Of a stretch of DNA of 64,000 nt, positions 33,973-42,569 are shown piece after piece (positions within the stretch are counted from its first letter, which is position 1; every line of letters starts with the position of its first letter). The position numbers and the translations under genes are program-made. Source of the stretch: Aeromicrobium endophyticum (GTDB lineage: Bacteria; Actinomycetota; Actinomycetes; Propionibacteriales; Nocardioidaceae); contig NZ_QUBR01000001.1 in assembly GCF_003586285.1 (NCBI RefSeq), positions 868,001-932,000 of the forward strand, written 5' to 3'. The notes under the pieces were generated by a model that was not told where the DNA came from, searched no databases, and saw only the letters and a program-made list of their open reading frames with translations.

Positions 33973-34884
33973 CTAAGCCGGCGGTGCCGTGCCCGCCTCG
34001 GCCACCGCCTGCAGCGCGGCGCGGCAGGCGACGATCGCCGGTTGCTGCGCGGACGCCCGTCGCGCCGACGTGAAGATCGTCCGCCGCGGCGCACCCTCGA
34101 GGTCGATCAGCCGCACCGCCGGCTCGCGCCCCGTCCAGAGCAGGTCGGGCAGGAGGGCGACGGCGTTGCCCGACTCGACCAGGCGGATCTGGGCCTGCAG
34201 GTCGGCCGTCTCGTAGCGGACGTCGGGCTCGAAGCCCGCCACCCGGCACGCCTGCTCGGCGAAGTGTCGTGAAGCGACCCCGGGCGGCTCCATGACCCAC
34301 GGCAGCTGCGAGGCCCCGGCCAGGTCGACGATCTCGGGCCCGGCGACCGAGACCGGCGGGACGGCCAGCCGGACGGCGTCCGTCGTGAGCGCGACACGGT
34401 CGAGCTCGTCGTGGCGAGGTGCCGCGTGCCCGGGGTACTGCTCGGCGACCACGAGGTCGAAGTCGCGCGCCCACGTCTCGTGCAGGGCCGACTCCGGCTC
34501 GCGCTGCGTCATCGTCACGCGCAGCCGAGGGTGGTCGAGGGCCAGCCGGGTGAGCGTCTGGGGCATCAGGGCCAGCGCCGCCGTCTGGAAGACCGCGATG
34601 CGCACCGTGCCGGTGGCCTCGTCGAGCGATGCCGCCAGGTCGGTCTCGGCCTGCTCGAGCCGCTGCAGCACCGCGCTCGTGTGCTCGACGAGGATCTGGG
34701 CCTGTGGCGTCAGCTGGACGCCGCGACCGGACTTGCGCAGCAGCTCGACGCCGACCTCGCGCTCGAGAAGGGTCAGCTGCTGCGAGATCGAGGACGGGCT
34801 CTGGTGCAGCGCAGCGGCCACCCCGGCCAAGGTGCCGCGGACCTCGACCTCGCGCAGCAGACGGAGCCGACGGACGTCGAGCAT
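33973..34884 (-). CDS. LysR-family transcriptional regulator, probably of putA
   Basis: A 303-residue LysR-type regulator. The winged HTH is at residues 1-60 (LDVRRLRLLREVEVRGTLAG, then HQSPSSISQQLTLLEREVG), and the effector-binding domain follows (GTVRIAVFQTAALALMPQTL). It is divergent from putA, with a 115-base spacer between the genes. This is the classical arrangement in which a LysR protein controls the neighbouring operon and itself. Since this PutA has no DNA-binding domain of its own, control of proline use by this regulator is a good guess; the effector is unknown. Confidence 0.83.
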   Translation of the reverse strand: MLDVRRLRLLREVEVRGTLAGVAAALHQSPSSISQQLTLLEREVGVELLRKSGRGVQLTPQAQILVEHTSAVLQRLEQAETDLAASLDEATGTVRIAVFQTAALALMPQTLTRLALDHPRLRVTMTQREPESALHETWARDFDLVVAEQYPGHAAPRHDELDRVALTTDAVRLAVPPVSVAGPEIVDLAGASQLPWVMEPPGVASRHFAEQACRVAGFEPDVRYETADLQAQIRLVESGNAVALLPDLLWTGREPAVRLIDLEGAPRRTIFTSARRASAQQPAIVACRAALQAVAEAGTAPPA

Positions 34885-34943
34885 GTGCGGCCTTTCGGTC
34901 AGCAGATCTGATCATTATTCGTCGAAAAACATCGCTTTACCTT

Positions 34944-34955
34944 AACCGATCGGTT
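34944..34955. promoter_or_regulatory. 12-bp palindrome AACCGATCGGTT upstream of putA
   Basis: AACCGATCGGTT is a perfect palindrome in the LysR-putA spacer, 44 bases before the putA ATG. The spacer is notably AT-richer (34905-34945) than the genome around it. The palindrome is a candidate operator, and the AT-rich part a candidate shared promoter. Confidence 0.45.
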
Positions 34956-34999
34956 CCGCAGACTGGACGTCACCGAGGCCCCGACCCGCAAGGCAGGAC

Positions 35000-37900
35000 A
35001 TGACCCACACCGCTGGCACCACCCCGTCGCTCGAGTCCGTGCACGACCTGGCCGACGAGACCGTCGAGCTCGTCCGCCGGTGGCTCGCCGATGCCGCCCA
35101 GGTGCCCGCCGACTCCTCGGCCGCCCAGCTCGCGGGCCTGCTGAAGGATCCGCGCGGCCTGCCGTTCACGGTCGGCTTCATCGACGGCGTCATCCGGCCC
35201 GAGGACGACGCCGTGGCCGCCCGCAACTTCGCCGCCCTCGCCAAGGACGTCCCCGGCTTCCTGCCGTGGCACCTGCGCGCGGGCGTCCGGGTCGGCGCGG
35301 CGGTCGGCCGCGTCGCACCGGGCCTGGTCATCCCGATCGTCCGTCGCGCGCTGCGCTCGATGGTCGGCCACCTGATCGTCGACGCCCGCGACCGCCGGCT
35401 CGGTCGCGCGATCGACGCGATCCGCCGCCGCGGCGTGCGGCTCAACCTCAACCTCCTCGGCGAGGCCGTGCTCGGCGAGCACGAGGCGGCTCGACGGCTC
35501 GAGGGCACCCATCGGCTGCTGGCCCGTCCCGACGTCGACTACGTCTCGATCAAGGTGTCGTCGACCGTCGCGCCCCACTCGGTGTGGGCCTTCGACGAGG
35601 CCGTCGCGCACGTCGTCGACCGCCTGACCCCGCTGTTCGAGCGGGCCGCGTCGTACCCGACGCCCAAGTTCATCAACCTCGACATGGAGGAGTACCGCGA
35701 CCTCGACCTCACGATCGCGGTGTTCACCACGATCCTCGACGAGCCGCACCTGCGAGGCCTCGGGGCCGGCATCGTGCTGCAGGCCTACCTCCCCGACGCG
35801 GTCGACGCGATGATGCGGCTGCAGACCTGGGCGGCCGAGCGCCGGGCGGCAGGCGGCGCCGGCATCAAGGTGCGCGTCGTCAAGGGCGCCAACCTGCCGA
35901 TGGAGCGCGTCGAGGCGTCGCTGCACGACTGGCCGCTGGCGACCTGGGGCTCGAAGCAGGACTCCGACACCAACTACAAGCGCGTCATCGACTACGCGCT
36001 GACGCCCGAGCGCGTCCAGAACGTCCGCATCGGCGTCGCGGGGCACAACCTGTTCGACCTGGCCTTCGCCTGGCTGCTGGCCGGCCGCCGCGGGGTCCGC
36101 GACGGCATCGAGTTCGAGATGCTGCTGGGCATGGCCCAGGGTCAGGCCGAGGTCATCCGCCGCGACGTCGGCGGCCTGCTGCTCTACACGCCGGTCGTGC
36201 ACCCCGGCGAGTTCGACGTCGCGATCGCCTACCTGATCCGCCGCCTCGAAGAGGGTGCCAGCCACGACAACTTCATGTCGGCGGTGTTCGACCTGCACGA
36301 GGACGCCACGCTGTTCGAGCGCGAGAAGGGACGCTTCCTGGCGTCGCTGGCGGCGCTCGACGACTCGGTGCCGCTCCCCCGACGCACGCAGGACCGCCTC
36401 GCGGCCCCCACCCCGCCGTCCGGCCCGGACTTCGAGAACGCTCCCGACACCGACTCGTCGCTGCCGGCCAACCGCCGCTGGGGACGGGCGATCATCTCGC
36501 GCATCGCCGACTCCACGCTCGGCGCCGGCCTGGTCGACGCGCACACGGTGACCACTGCGGACGCCCTCGACCGGGTCGTCGCGACCGCCACCTCGGCCGG
36601 CGCGGCCTGGGGGGCGCTCACCGGGGCGCAGCGAGCCGACGTGCTGGAGCGCGTCGCCCAGCGCCTCGAGGAGCGCCGCGCCGACCTGGCCGAGGTGATG
36701 GCCTCGGAGACCGGCAAGACGCTCGACCAGTCGGATCCCGAGATCTCCGAGGCGATCGACTTCGCCCGCTACTACGCCCACCTGGCGCGCGAGCTCGACG
36801 ACGTCGACGGGGCTCGGTTCGTGCCGGCCCGCCTGACCGTCGTGACGCCGCCCTGGAACTTCCCGGTGGCGATCCCGACCGGCTCGACCCTGGCGGCGCT
36901 CGCCGCCGGCTCGGCCGTCGTCGTCAAGCCCGCGCCACAGGCAGCCCGCTGCGGCTCGGTGATGGTCGAGACGCTGTGGCAGGCCGGCGTGCCCCGCGAC
37001 GTCCTGCACCTGGCGCACCTGAGCGAGGACGACCTCGGCACCCGGCTGGTCTCCGACCCGCGGGTCGACCGGGTCGTGCTCACCGGCGCCTACGAGACCG
37101 CCGCGCTGTTCCGGTCGTTCCGTCCCGACCTGCCGCTGCTGGCCGAGACGAGCGGCAAGAACGCCATCGTCGTGACCCCGAGCGCCGACCTCGACCTCGC
37201 CGCGAAGGACGTCGCCCACTCCGCGTTCGGCCATGCCGGGCAGAAGTGCTCGGCCGCCTCGCTCGTGATCCTGGTGGGCAGCGTCGCGACGTCGCAGCGC
37301 TTCCGCAACCAGCTCGTCGACGCCGTCACCTCGATGCGGGTCGGCCTGCCGTCCGACCCGACCACCCAGGTCGGTCCGCTGGTCGAGCCGGCCCGCGGAA
37401 AGCTGCTCGAGGCTCTGACGACCCTGGCGCCGGGCGAGAGCTGGCTCGTCGAGCCGCGCCGCCTCGACGACGACGGACGTCTGTGGTCGCCCGGCATCCG
37501 CGAGGGCGTCCGGCGCGGGGCCACCGCGCACCTGACCGAATTCTTCGGGCCGGTGCTGGCGATCATGACGGCCGCGTCGCTCGACGAGGCGATCGCGATC
37601 CAGAACGACGTCGACTACGGGCTCACGGCGGGCCTGCACTCGCTCGACCCCGGCGAGGTGGGCGCCTGGCTCGGGCAGGTCGAGGCGGGCAACCTCTACG
37701 TGAACCGCGGCATCACGGGGGCCGTCGTGCGGCGTCAGCCCTTCGGCGGGTGGAAGAAGTCGGCGGTCGGCGCAGGCTACAAGGCCGGTGGTCCGAACTA
37801 CCTGGTCGGCCTCGGCTCGTGGACGTCAGCCCCGGCGACCCAGGCATCGACGGCGCTGGCCCCGCAGGCCGAGAAGCTGCTCGCCGCCTCGCGCGATCTG

Positions 37901-38440
37901 CGGTCCGCCGCCGACGGGCTCGACCTGGAGCGCGCCCTCACCAGCGACGCCGTGGCGTGGCGCGACCTCTTCGGCACCGCCGCCGACGTGTCGGGCCTGG
38001 CCGCCGAGCGCAACGTGCTGCGCTACCTGCCGGCGTGCGTGCACGTCCGTCTCGCCGAGGGCGCACCGGTCGTCGCCCTGCTGCGCGTGCTGGGCGCGTC
38101 ATCGCTGACGGGCGCGACCGTGACGGTCTCGAGCGCGGTCGAGGTGCCGGCGACCGTCCGGTCGTGGCTCGACGACGTCCGCATGCCGCTGACGGTCGAG
38201 GACGACGCGGCCTGGCTCGCCGGGTTGTCGTCGGCGTCCCACGACCGGGTCCGCCTGATCGGCGCACCGGCCTCCGTGGTCGCGGGCGCCACCGGCGGAC
38301 GTCCTGACCTCGCGGTCCACGACCACGAGGTCACCGAGGCCGGACGCATCGAGCTGCTGCCGTTCCTGAAGGAGCAGGCCGTCAGCATCACCGCGCACCG
38401 CTTCGGCACGCCCGACCACCTCACCGACGAGCTGATCTGA
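35000..38440 (+). CDS. putA: bifunctional proline dehydrogenase / glutamate-semialdehyde dehydrogenase
   Basis: A 1146-residue protein. The FAD-dependent proline dehydrogenase barrel (about 55-430) shows VRLNLNLLGEAVLGE, IKVSSTVAPHS and AYLPDAVDAMMRLQ. The aldehyde dehydrogenase domain (about 480-960) carries NFPVAIPTGSTLAALAAGSA, the general base E716 in LAETSGKN and the nucleophile C750 in GHAGQKCSAASL. A C-terminal region of about 180 residues completes it. It converts proline to glutamate in two steps, with channelling of the intermediate. There is no N-terminal ribbon-helix-helix domain, so it is not a self-repressor of the E. coli type. AGGCAGG precedes the ATG. Confidence 0.92.
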   Translation: MTHTAGTTPSLESVHDLADETVELVRRWLADAAQVPADSSAAQLAGLLKDPRGLPFTVGFIDGVIRPEDDAVAARNFAALAKDVPGFLPWHLRAGVRVGAAVGRVAPGLVIPIVRRALRSMVGHLIVDARDRRLGRAIDAIRRRGVRLNLNLLGEAVLGEHEAARRLEGTHRLLARPDVDYVSIKVSSTVAPHSVWAFDEAVAHVVDRLTPLFERAASYPTPKFINLDMEEYRDLDLTIAVFTTILDEPHLRGLGAGIVLQAYLPDAVDAMMRLQTWAAERRAAGGAGIKVRVVKGANLPMERVEASLHDWPLATWGSKQDSDTNYKRVIDYALTPERVQNVRIGVAGHNLFDLAFAWLLAGRRGVRDGIEFEMLLGMAQGQAEVIRRDVGGLLLYTPVVHPGEFDVAIAYLIRRLEEGASHDNFMSAVFDLHEDATLFEREKGRFLASLAALDDSVPLPRRTQDRLAAPTPPSGPDFENAPDTDSSLPANRRWGRAIISRIADSTLGAGLVDAHTVTTADALDRVVATATSAGAAWGALTGAQRADVLERVAQRLEERRADLAEVMASETGKTLDQSDPEISEAIDFARYYAHLARELDDVDGARFVPARLTVVTPPWNFPVAIPTGSTLAALAAGSAVVVKPAPQAARCGSVMVETLWQAGVPRDVLHLAHLSEDDLGTRLVSDPRVDRVVLTGAYETAALFRSFRPDLPLLAETSGKNAIVVTPSADLDLAAKDVAHSAFGHAGQKCSAASLVILVGSVATSQRFRNQLVDAVTSMRVGLPSDPTTQVGPLVEPARGKLLEALTTLAPGESWLVEPRRLDDDGRLWSPGIREGVRRGATAHLTEFFGPVLAIMTAASLDEAIAIQNDVDYGLTAGLHSLDPGEVGAWLGQVEAGNLYVNRGITGAVVRRQPFGGWKKSAVGAGYKAGGPNYLVGLGSWTSAPATQASTALAPQAEKLLAASRDLRSAADGLDLERALTSDAVAWRDLFGTAADVSGLAAERNVLRYLPACVHVRLAEGAPVVALLRVLGASSLTGATVTVSSAVEVPATVRSWLDDVRMPLTVEDDAAWLAGLSSASHDRVRLIGAPASVVAGATGGRPDLAVHDHEVTEAGRIELLPFLKEQAVSITAHRFGTPDHLTDELI

Positions 38441-38460
38441 CGGCCGTCAGGTCGTCCAGG

Positions 38461-38745
38461 TCACCACTCCACCGCGGGACGGTCGTGGAGGGCGACTCGG
38501 CGACAGTCGTCGCACACCTCCAGCGCGCGCTCGTGGCGGACGTCGAGGTCGAAGAAGATCGGCCACGTGAAGCAGGCGACCCCGCAGGCCGTCCGGGCCG
38601 AGCCCAGGCGGCGCGCGTGGACCGTGCCCCACGGCACGAGGGAACCGGCGCGCGGATGGCCGTCGCCGGCGCGCACCTTCTGCGAGGCGGTGGCGAACCA
38701 CGACGACGTCGCGCGTGACGGAGTGGAACGGGTGGATGATGTCAT
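38461..38745 (-). CDS. small conserved protein at the end of the bkd operon
   Basis: About 94 residues. A basic, Ser/Thr-rich start precedes a conserved-looking core: VPWGTVHARRLGSARTACGV, then FTWPIFFDLDV and a C-terminal EVCDDCRRVAL with a C-x-x-C pair. One cysteine in TACGV and the CDDC motif may bind a metal. I know similar short actinobacterial proteins only as hypothetical. It starts four bases after the ACT gene stop, so it belongs to the same transcript. An alternative overlapping frame (38447-38701) is arginine-rich and less likely. Confidence 0.6.
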   Translation of the reverse strand: MTSSTRSTPSRATSSWFATASQKVRAGDGHPRAGSLVPWGTVHARRLGSARTACGVACFTWPIFFDLDVRHERALEVCDDCRRVALHDRPAVEW

Positions 38746-38749
38746 CTGC

Positions 38750-39073
38750 TCAGATCCTGAAGGTGTGCTCGACCTTGTACACGTCGACGATGCGGTTGAG
38801 GAGCTTGCCGATGCGCTCGAGGTCGTCGTGGTGGGGCAACGAGACCACTATCGTCATGCGCAGCACCTCGCCGTCGACGTCCTCGAGCCCTCTGACCGAG
38901 TGGTGGTCGAAGCCGCTGAAGTCGACGATGAACCGCTCGACCGCGAAGCGACGGAGGGTGAGCCCTTGGAGCACCCGGCTGCTGACGGCGGCGTCCCCGC
39001 GGGCATACACCGTCAGGACGACGAGACCCGAGACCTTCTCGTCGCGCAGGACGAGTCCGTACCGCGACGTCAT
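38750..39073 (-). CDS. ACT-domain protein, IlvN/IlvM-like
   Basis: A 107-residue protein. The fold reads beta-alpha-beta-beta-alpha-beta: VSGLVVLTVYARGD, RVLQGLTLRRFAVERFIVDF, then RMTIVVSLPHHDDLERIGKL and LLNRIVDVYKVEHTF. The last segment closely resembles the end of the first ACT domain of acetolactate synthase small subunits (L-x-K-L-x-x-V-x-K-V). No acetolactate synthase catalytic gene is present here. It starts inside the E2 stop codon (ATGA), so it is translationally coupled to the branched-chain dehydrogenase. I infer a regulatory domain that binds a branched-chain amino acid. Confidence 0.72.
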   Translation of the reverse strand: MTSRYGLVLRDEKVSGLVVLTVYARGDAAVSSRVLQGLTLRRFAVERFIVDFSGFDHHSVRGLEDVDGEVLRMTIVVSLPHHDDLERIGKLLNRIVDVYKVEHTFRI

Positions 39074-40407
39074 GACAGCACGAAGGCCTCGCTGGGGTCC
39101 TCCAGCAGTCGGCCCAGCGTCGCCAGCACGTTCGAGCCCAGCTCGCCGTCGACCAGCCGGTGGTCGAACGAGAGCGCCAGCTGCGTGACCTTGCGGACCT
39201 GCAGCTCACCGTCGACGACCCACGGGGTGTCGCGGACGGTTCCGAAGGCGAGGATGGCCGCCTCGCCGGGGTTGAGGATCGGCGTGCCCGCGTCGACGCC
39301 CAGGGCGCCGATGTTGGTGATCGTGATCGTGCCGCGCGACATCTCCTCCGGCGACGTCTTGCCGGCACGGGCCGTAGCCACGAGCTCGGCGATGGCGTCG
39401 GCCAGGCCCCGCAGGTCGACGGCGTCGGCGTCCTTGACGTTCGGGACGATGAGGCCGCGCGGAGTCGCCGCCGCCAGCCCGAGATTGACGTAGTGCGGCT
39501 GCACGATCTCCTGGGCGGCCTCGTCCCAGCGAGCGTTGATGCCAGGGTGACGACGGATGGTCATGAGCAGGGCACGGGCCACGAGCACCAGCGGCGTGAG
39601 GCGCACGCCCGACCATGCGCGGTCCGCCTTGAGCCTGGCGAGCAGGTCCATCGTGCGCGTCACGTCCACCGTGAGGAAGAGGGTCACGTGGGGCGCCGTG
39701 AACGCCGACCGGGTCATGGCGGCCGCGGTGGCCTTGCGCACCCCCTTGATGGGCGTCCGCGTCTCGCGGTCTCCGGACGTCACGCTCGCCGCCGGCACCG
39801 CCTGGGGAGCCGACGTGGCCGCAGCCGCTGCCTCGACGTCGCGACGCGAGATGACGTCGCCGTCCGACGCGACGACCGACGCCAGGTCGACGCCGAGCTG
39901 CTTGGCCAGCAGCCGGACGGGCGGCTTGGCACGGGTCGCACCACGGCTCTCGCCCACCTCCGCCGTGGCAGGGGTGACAGGGATCGGCACGTCGGCCTGC
40001 GGCCGTCGGATCAGTCGGCGGGTGCGGGGGACGGCCGTCGTCGGTCCCGGTCCGACGAGCACCAGGGGCTTGTCCTCCGGCGCGTCCTCCGGCTGCGACT
40101 CGTCGTGGGGCTCGGCCTGCGGCTCGGCCCGGGGAGCGACCTCGACGTCGCCGGGCGCAGCCGACGAGGCGCTGCCGTCGTCGATCGAGATGATGACGGT
40201 GCCGACCGCGACGGTCTCGCCGGGCTGCACGTGCAGCAGCGAGACGGTGCCGGCCACCGGGCACGGGAGCTCGACGACGGACTTGGCCGTCTCGATCTCC
40301 AGGATCGTCTGGTTCACCGTGACCGCATCGCCCGGGGAGACCTGCCAGTCGAGGATCTCGGCCTCGGTGAGGCCTTCCCCGACGTCGGGGAGCTTGAACT
40401 CGAACAT
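39070..40407 (-). CDS. bkdC: branched-chain 2-oxoacid dehydrogenase E2 (dihydrolipoyl acyltransferase)
   Basis: A 445-residue protein starting at ATG 40407 with TAGGAG upstream. Residues 1-76 form one lipoyl domain, with the lipoylated K42 in ETAKSVVELP. A Pro/Glu/Ala-rich linker follows, then the peripheral-subunit-binding domain near 170-205 (PPVRLLAKQLGVDLASV). The catalytic domain ends with H416-R-L-V-D420-G in SFDHRLVDGELG. It forms the core of the complex that moves the acyl group from E1 to CoA. E1 genes are immediately upstream; no E3 gene is in the window, so E3 must be shared. Confidence 0.9.
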   Translation of the reverse strand: MFEFKLPDVGEGLTEAEILDWQVSPGDAVTVNQTILEIETAKSVVELPCPVAGTVSLLHVQPGETVAVGTVIISIDDGSASSAAPGDVEVAPRAEPQAEPHDESQPEDAPEDKPLVLVGPGPTTAVPRTRRLIRRPQADVPIPVTPATAEVGESRGATRAKPPVRLLAKQLGVDLASVVASDGDVISRRDVEAAAAATSAPQAVPAASVTSGDRETRTPIKGVRKATAAAMTRSAFTAPHVTLFLTVDVTRTMDLLARLKADRAWSGVRLTPLVLVARALLMTIRRHPGINARWDEAAQEIVQPHYVNLGLAAATPRGLIVPNVKDADAVDLRGLADAIAELVATARAGKTSPEEMSRGTITITNIGALGVDAGTPILNPGEAAILAFGTVRDTPWVVDGELQVRKVTQLALSFDHRLVDGELGSNVLATLGRLLEDPSEAFVLS

Positions 40408-40418
40408 GCGCGGATCTC

Positions 40419-41393
40419 CTAGAAGCTCAGGCTGGCGTCGACGGCCTCGAGGACCCGGTCGACGTCGGGGAGGAAGTCGTCCTCCATGTGGGCGGGCGGG
40501 TACGGCAGGTTGTACGCGCCGACGCGCAGCACGGGGGCCTCGAGGTCGTAGAAGCACTCCTCGGTGATGGTCGCGGCGATCTCGGCGCCGATCCCCAGGA
40601 ACGTCGACGCCTCGTGGACGACCACGACGCGGTGGGACGCCGCGGCGACCTTGCGCAGGGTCGGGACGTCGAGCGGCGAGATGGTGCGCAGGTCGACCAC
40701 CCCGACCGAGAAGCCGTCCTCGCGCGCCGCGTCGGCGGCGGCCAGGGCCGTCGCCACGGTGGGACCGTGCGCGACGAGCGTGCAGTCCGTCCCCTCGCGC
40801 AGCACGGCGGCCTCGTGCAGCGAGCGGCTCGGCTCGTCGAGCACCTCGCCCTTGTCCCAGTAGCGCCGCTTGGGCTCGTAGAAGATGACGGGGTCGTCGG
40901 ACGCGATCGCCTGCTGGATCATGTGGAACGCGTCGTCGGGGTTCGAGCACGACACGACCCGCAGACCGGCCGTGTGGGCGAAGTAGGCCTCGTTCGACTC
41001 CGAGTGGTGCTCGACGGCGCCGATGCCACCGCCGACGGGGATGCGGATGACGATCGGCAGCGACAGGCGCCCCTGCGACCGCGCGCGCATCTTGGCGAGC
41101 TGGCTGACGATCTGGTCGAAGGCCGGGTACACGAAGCCGTCGAACTGGATCTCGCAGACGGGGCGGTACCCGCGCAGGGCCAGCCCGATCGCGGTGCCGA
41201 CGATGCCCGACTCGGCCAGCGGGGTGTCGACGACGCGGTCGGTGCCGAACTCGGCCGCCAGCCCGTCGGTCACGCGGAACACGCCGCCCAGCGCGGCGAT
41301 GTCCTCGCCCATGACGAGCACCTTCTCGTCGCGCGCCATCGCTGCGCGCAGCCCCGCGTTGATCGCCGCACCGAGGGCGTACCGGGTGCCCAT
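40419..41393 (-). CDS. bkdB: branched-chain 2-oxoacid dehydrogenase E1 beta
   Basis: A 324-residue transketolase-type subunit. The sequence opens TRYALGAAINAGLRAAMARDEKV, with GEDIAALGGVFRVTDGLAAEFG and the TPLAESGIVGTAIGLALRG block that binds TPP pyrimidine with its glutamate. The C-terminal transketolase_C domain contains VVVHEASTFLGIGAEIAATI. It forms an alpha2-beta2 E1 with the upstream subunit. Its ATG overlaps the E1 alpha stop (TGATG), and it is 11 bases before E2, so the three are made together. Confidence 0.9.
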   Translation of the reverse strand: MGTRYALGAAINAGLRAAMARDEKVLVMGEDIAALGGVFRVTDGLAAEFGTDRVVDTPLAESGIVGTAIGLALRGYRPVCEIQFDGFVYPAFDQIVSQLAKMRARSQGRLSLPIVIRIPVGGGIGAVEHHSESNEAYFAHTAGLRVVSCSNPDDAFHMIQQAIASDDPVIFYEPKRRYWDKGEVLDEPSRSLHEAAVLREGTDCTLVAHGPTVATALAAADAAREDGFSVGVVDLRTISPLDVPTLRKVAAASHRVVVVHEASTFLGIGAEIAATITEECFYDLEAPVLRVGAYNLPYPPAHMEDDFLPDVDRVLEAVDASLSF

Positions 41394-42568
41394 CAGGCCA
41401 CCGTCCGGTCACGGCGCGCGACGTGCTGAGCCCGCTCGGACTCCATGACGGGGTGCGGCTCGGCGTACGTGTGGTCGAAGACGACGGCGAGGTCGTCGCC
41501 GTGCAGCGTCTTGCACTGCTCGCGCACCTCGGCGGCGAACGCCTCCTCGCGCGCCTGCAGCTCGTCGAAGTAGGTGTCGTCGACACCCGAGCTGCGCAGG
41601 AGCCGCTCGAGGCGGACGATGGGGTCCTTCGCCTGCCACCCGGCCAGCTCGTCGTCGGTGCGATAGCGCTTCGGGTCGTCCGAGCTCGAGTGGCCCGCGA
41701 GCCGATACGTCTGGGCCTCGATCAGCGCTGGCCCCTCGCCCGCGCGCACCCGGGCCACCGCGTGCTGCGTGACCGCGTGCACGGCGAGGACGTCGTTGCC
41801 GTCGACGTGGTAGCCGGCCAGCCCGAAGCCGGCGGCCCGCACGTGCAGCGGTGTCCGCATCTGCGTGGCCGTGGGGGTCGAGATTGCCCACTGGTTGTTC
41901 TGGCAGAAGAACACGACGGGCAGGCCGCCGGCCGCCGCCCAGTTGAAGGCCTCGTTCACGTCGCCCTGGCTGGCCGCGCCGTCTCCGAAGTAGGTCATGA
42001 CGACCTCGTCGGAGCGATCGAGCCGCACGCCCGTGGCGTAGCCCGTCGCGTGCAGGGTCTGGGTGCCGAGCACCAGCGAGTTGATGTGGACGTTCGACTC
42101 GGCCGGATCCCAGCCCGAGTGGGCGACGCCCCGCCACTGCCGCATGATGTCGGCCGGTGAGATGCCGCGGCACAGCGCGACGGCGTGCTCGCGATAGCTC
42201 GGGAACACGCGGTCGGAGAGCTGCAGCGCACGCACCGAGCCGACCTGCGCGGCCTCCTGCCCCCACGCCATGAGCCACAGGTGCAGCTCGCCCTGGCGCT
42301 GGAGCGCGAGCCCCTCCTGGTCGAGCCGGCGGGCCAGCACCATGTCGGCGTGCAGGTCCTTGGCCAGGTCGAGGTCGACGCCCACCTCGCGGCCGGCCGC
42401 GGTGAGGTCGCCGTGCTCGTCGACGAGCTGGAACGGGGGCGTCGAGGTCGGGTCCGTCTGCTGGGCGGCGAGGAGCGTGGCGAGGGGCGAGATGGTGGTC
42501 ACGGACGAGGTCCCTTCGGACGTGCCGGGCATCGGATCGGCGGCGAGCATGGTCGGGTGCACGGCCAT
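41393..42568 (-). CDS. bkdA: branched-chain 2-oxoacid dehydrogenase E1 alpha
   Basis: A 391-residue protein with a short variable N-terminus. The TPP/magnesium motif runs from GDGAASQGDVNEAFNW to QNNQWAIS (GDG...NN). YREHAVALCRGISPADIM and YRLAGHSSSDDPKRYR are family markers, the latter with the phosphorylation-loop serines of branched-chain E1. Oxidative decarboxylation of 2-oxoisovalerate, 2-oxoisocaproate and 2-oxo-3-methylvalerate is expected. The ATG starts one base after the stop of the amino acid dehydrogenase gene, so transamination-equivalent deamination and decarboxylation are genetically linked. Confidence 0.9.
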   Translation of the reverse strand: MAVHPTMLAADPMPGTSEGTSSVTTISPLATLLAAQQTDPTSTPPFQLVDEHGDLTAAGREVGVDLDLAKDLHADMVLARRLDQEGLALQRQGELHLWLMAWGQEAAQVGSVRALQLSDRVFPSYREHAVALCRGISPADIMRQWRGVAHSGWDPAESNVHINSLVLGTQTLHATGYATGVRLDRSDEVVMTYFGDGAASQGDVNEAFNWAAAGGLPVVFFCQNNQWAISTPTATQMRTPLHVRAAGFGLAGYHVDGNDVLAVHAVTQHAVARVRAGEGPALIEAQTYRLAGHSSSDDPKRYRTDDELAGWQAKDPIVRLERLLRSSGVDDTYFDELQAREEAFAAEVREQCKTLHGDDLAVVFDHTYAEPHPVMESERAQHVARRDRTVA

Positions 42569-42569
42569 C

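Noticed and set aside
34970..37639. 889-residue minus-strand open frame
   Set aside because: It lies entirely antisense to putA, whose motifs and catalytic residues are intact. The composition (Arg, Gly, Val, Asp rich) is a mirror of PutA codons.
38437..38450. 14-bp palindrome CTGACGGCCGTCAG at the putA stop
   Set aside because: It has no loop to form a terminator hairpin and half of it is coding. It may be chance in a GC-rich sequence.
38447..38701. alternative frame for the small gene after the ACT gene
   Set aside because: It is arginine- and proline-rich and its start lacks a ribosome site. The 38461-38745 frame has a conserved-looking core with a CxxC pair and follows the ACT stop by four bases.
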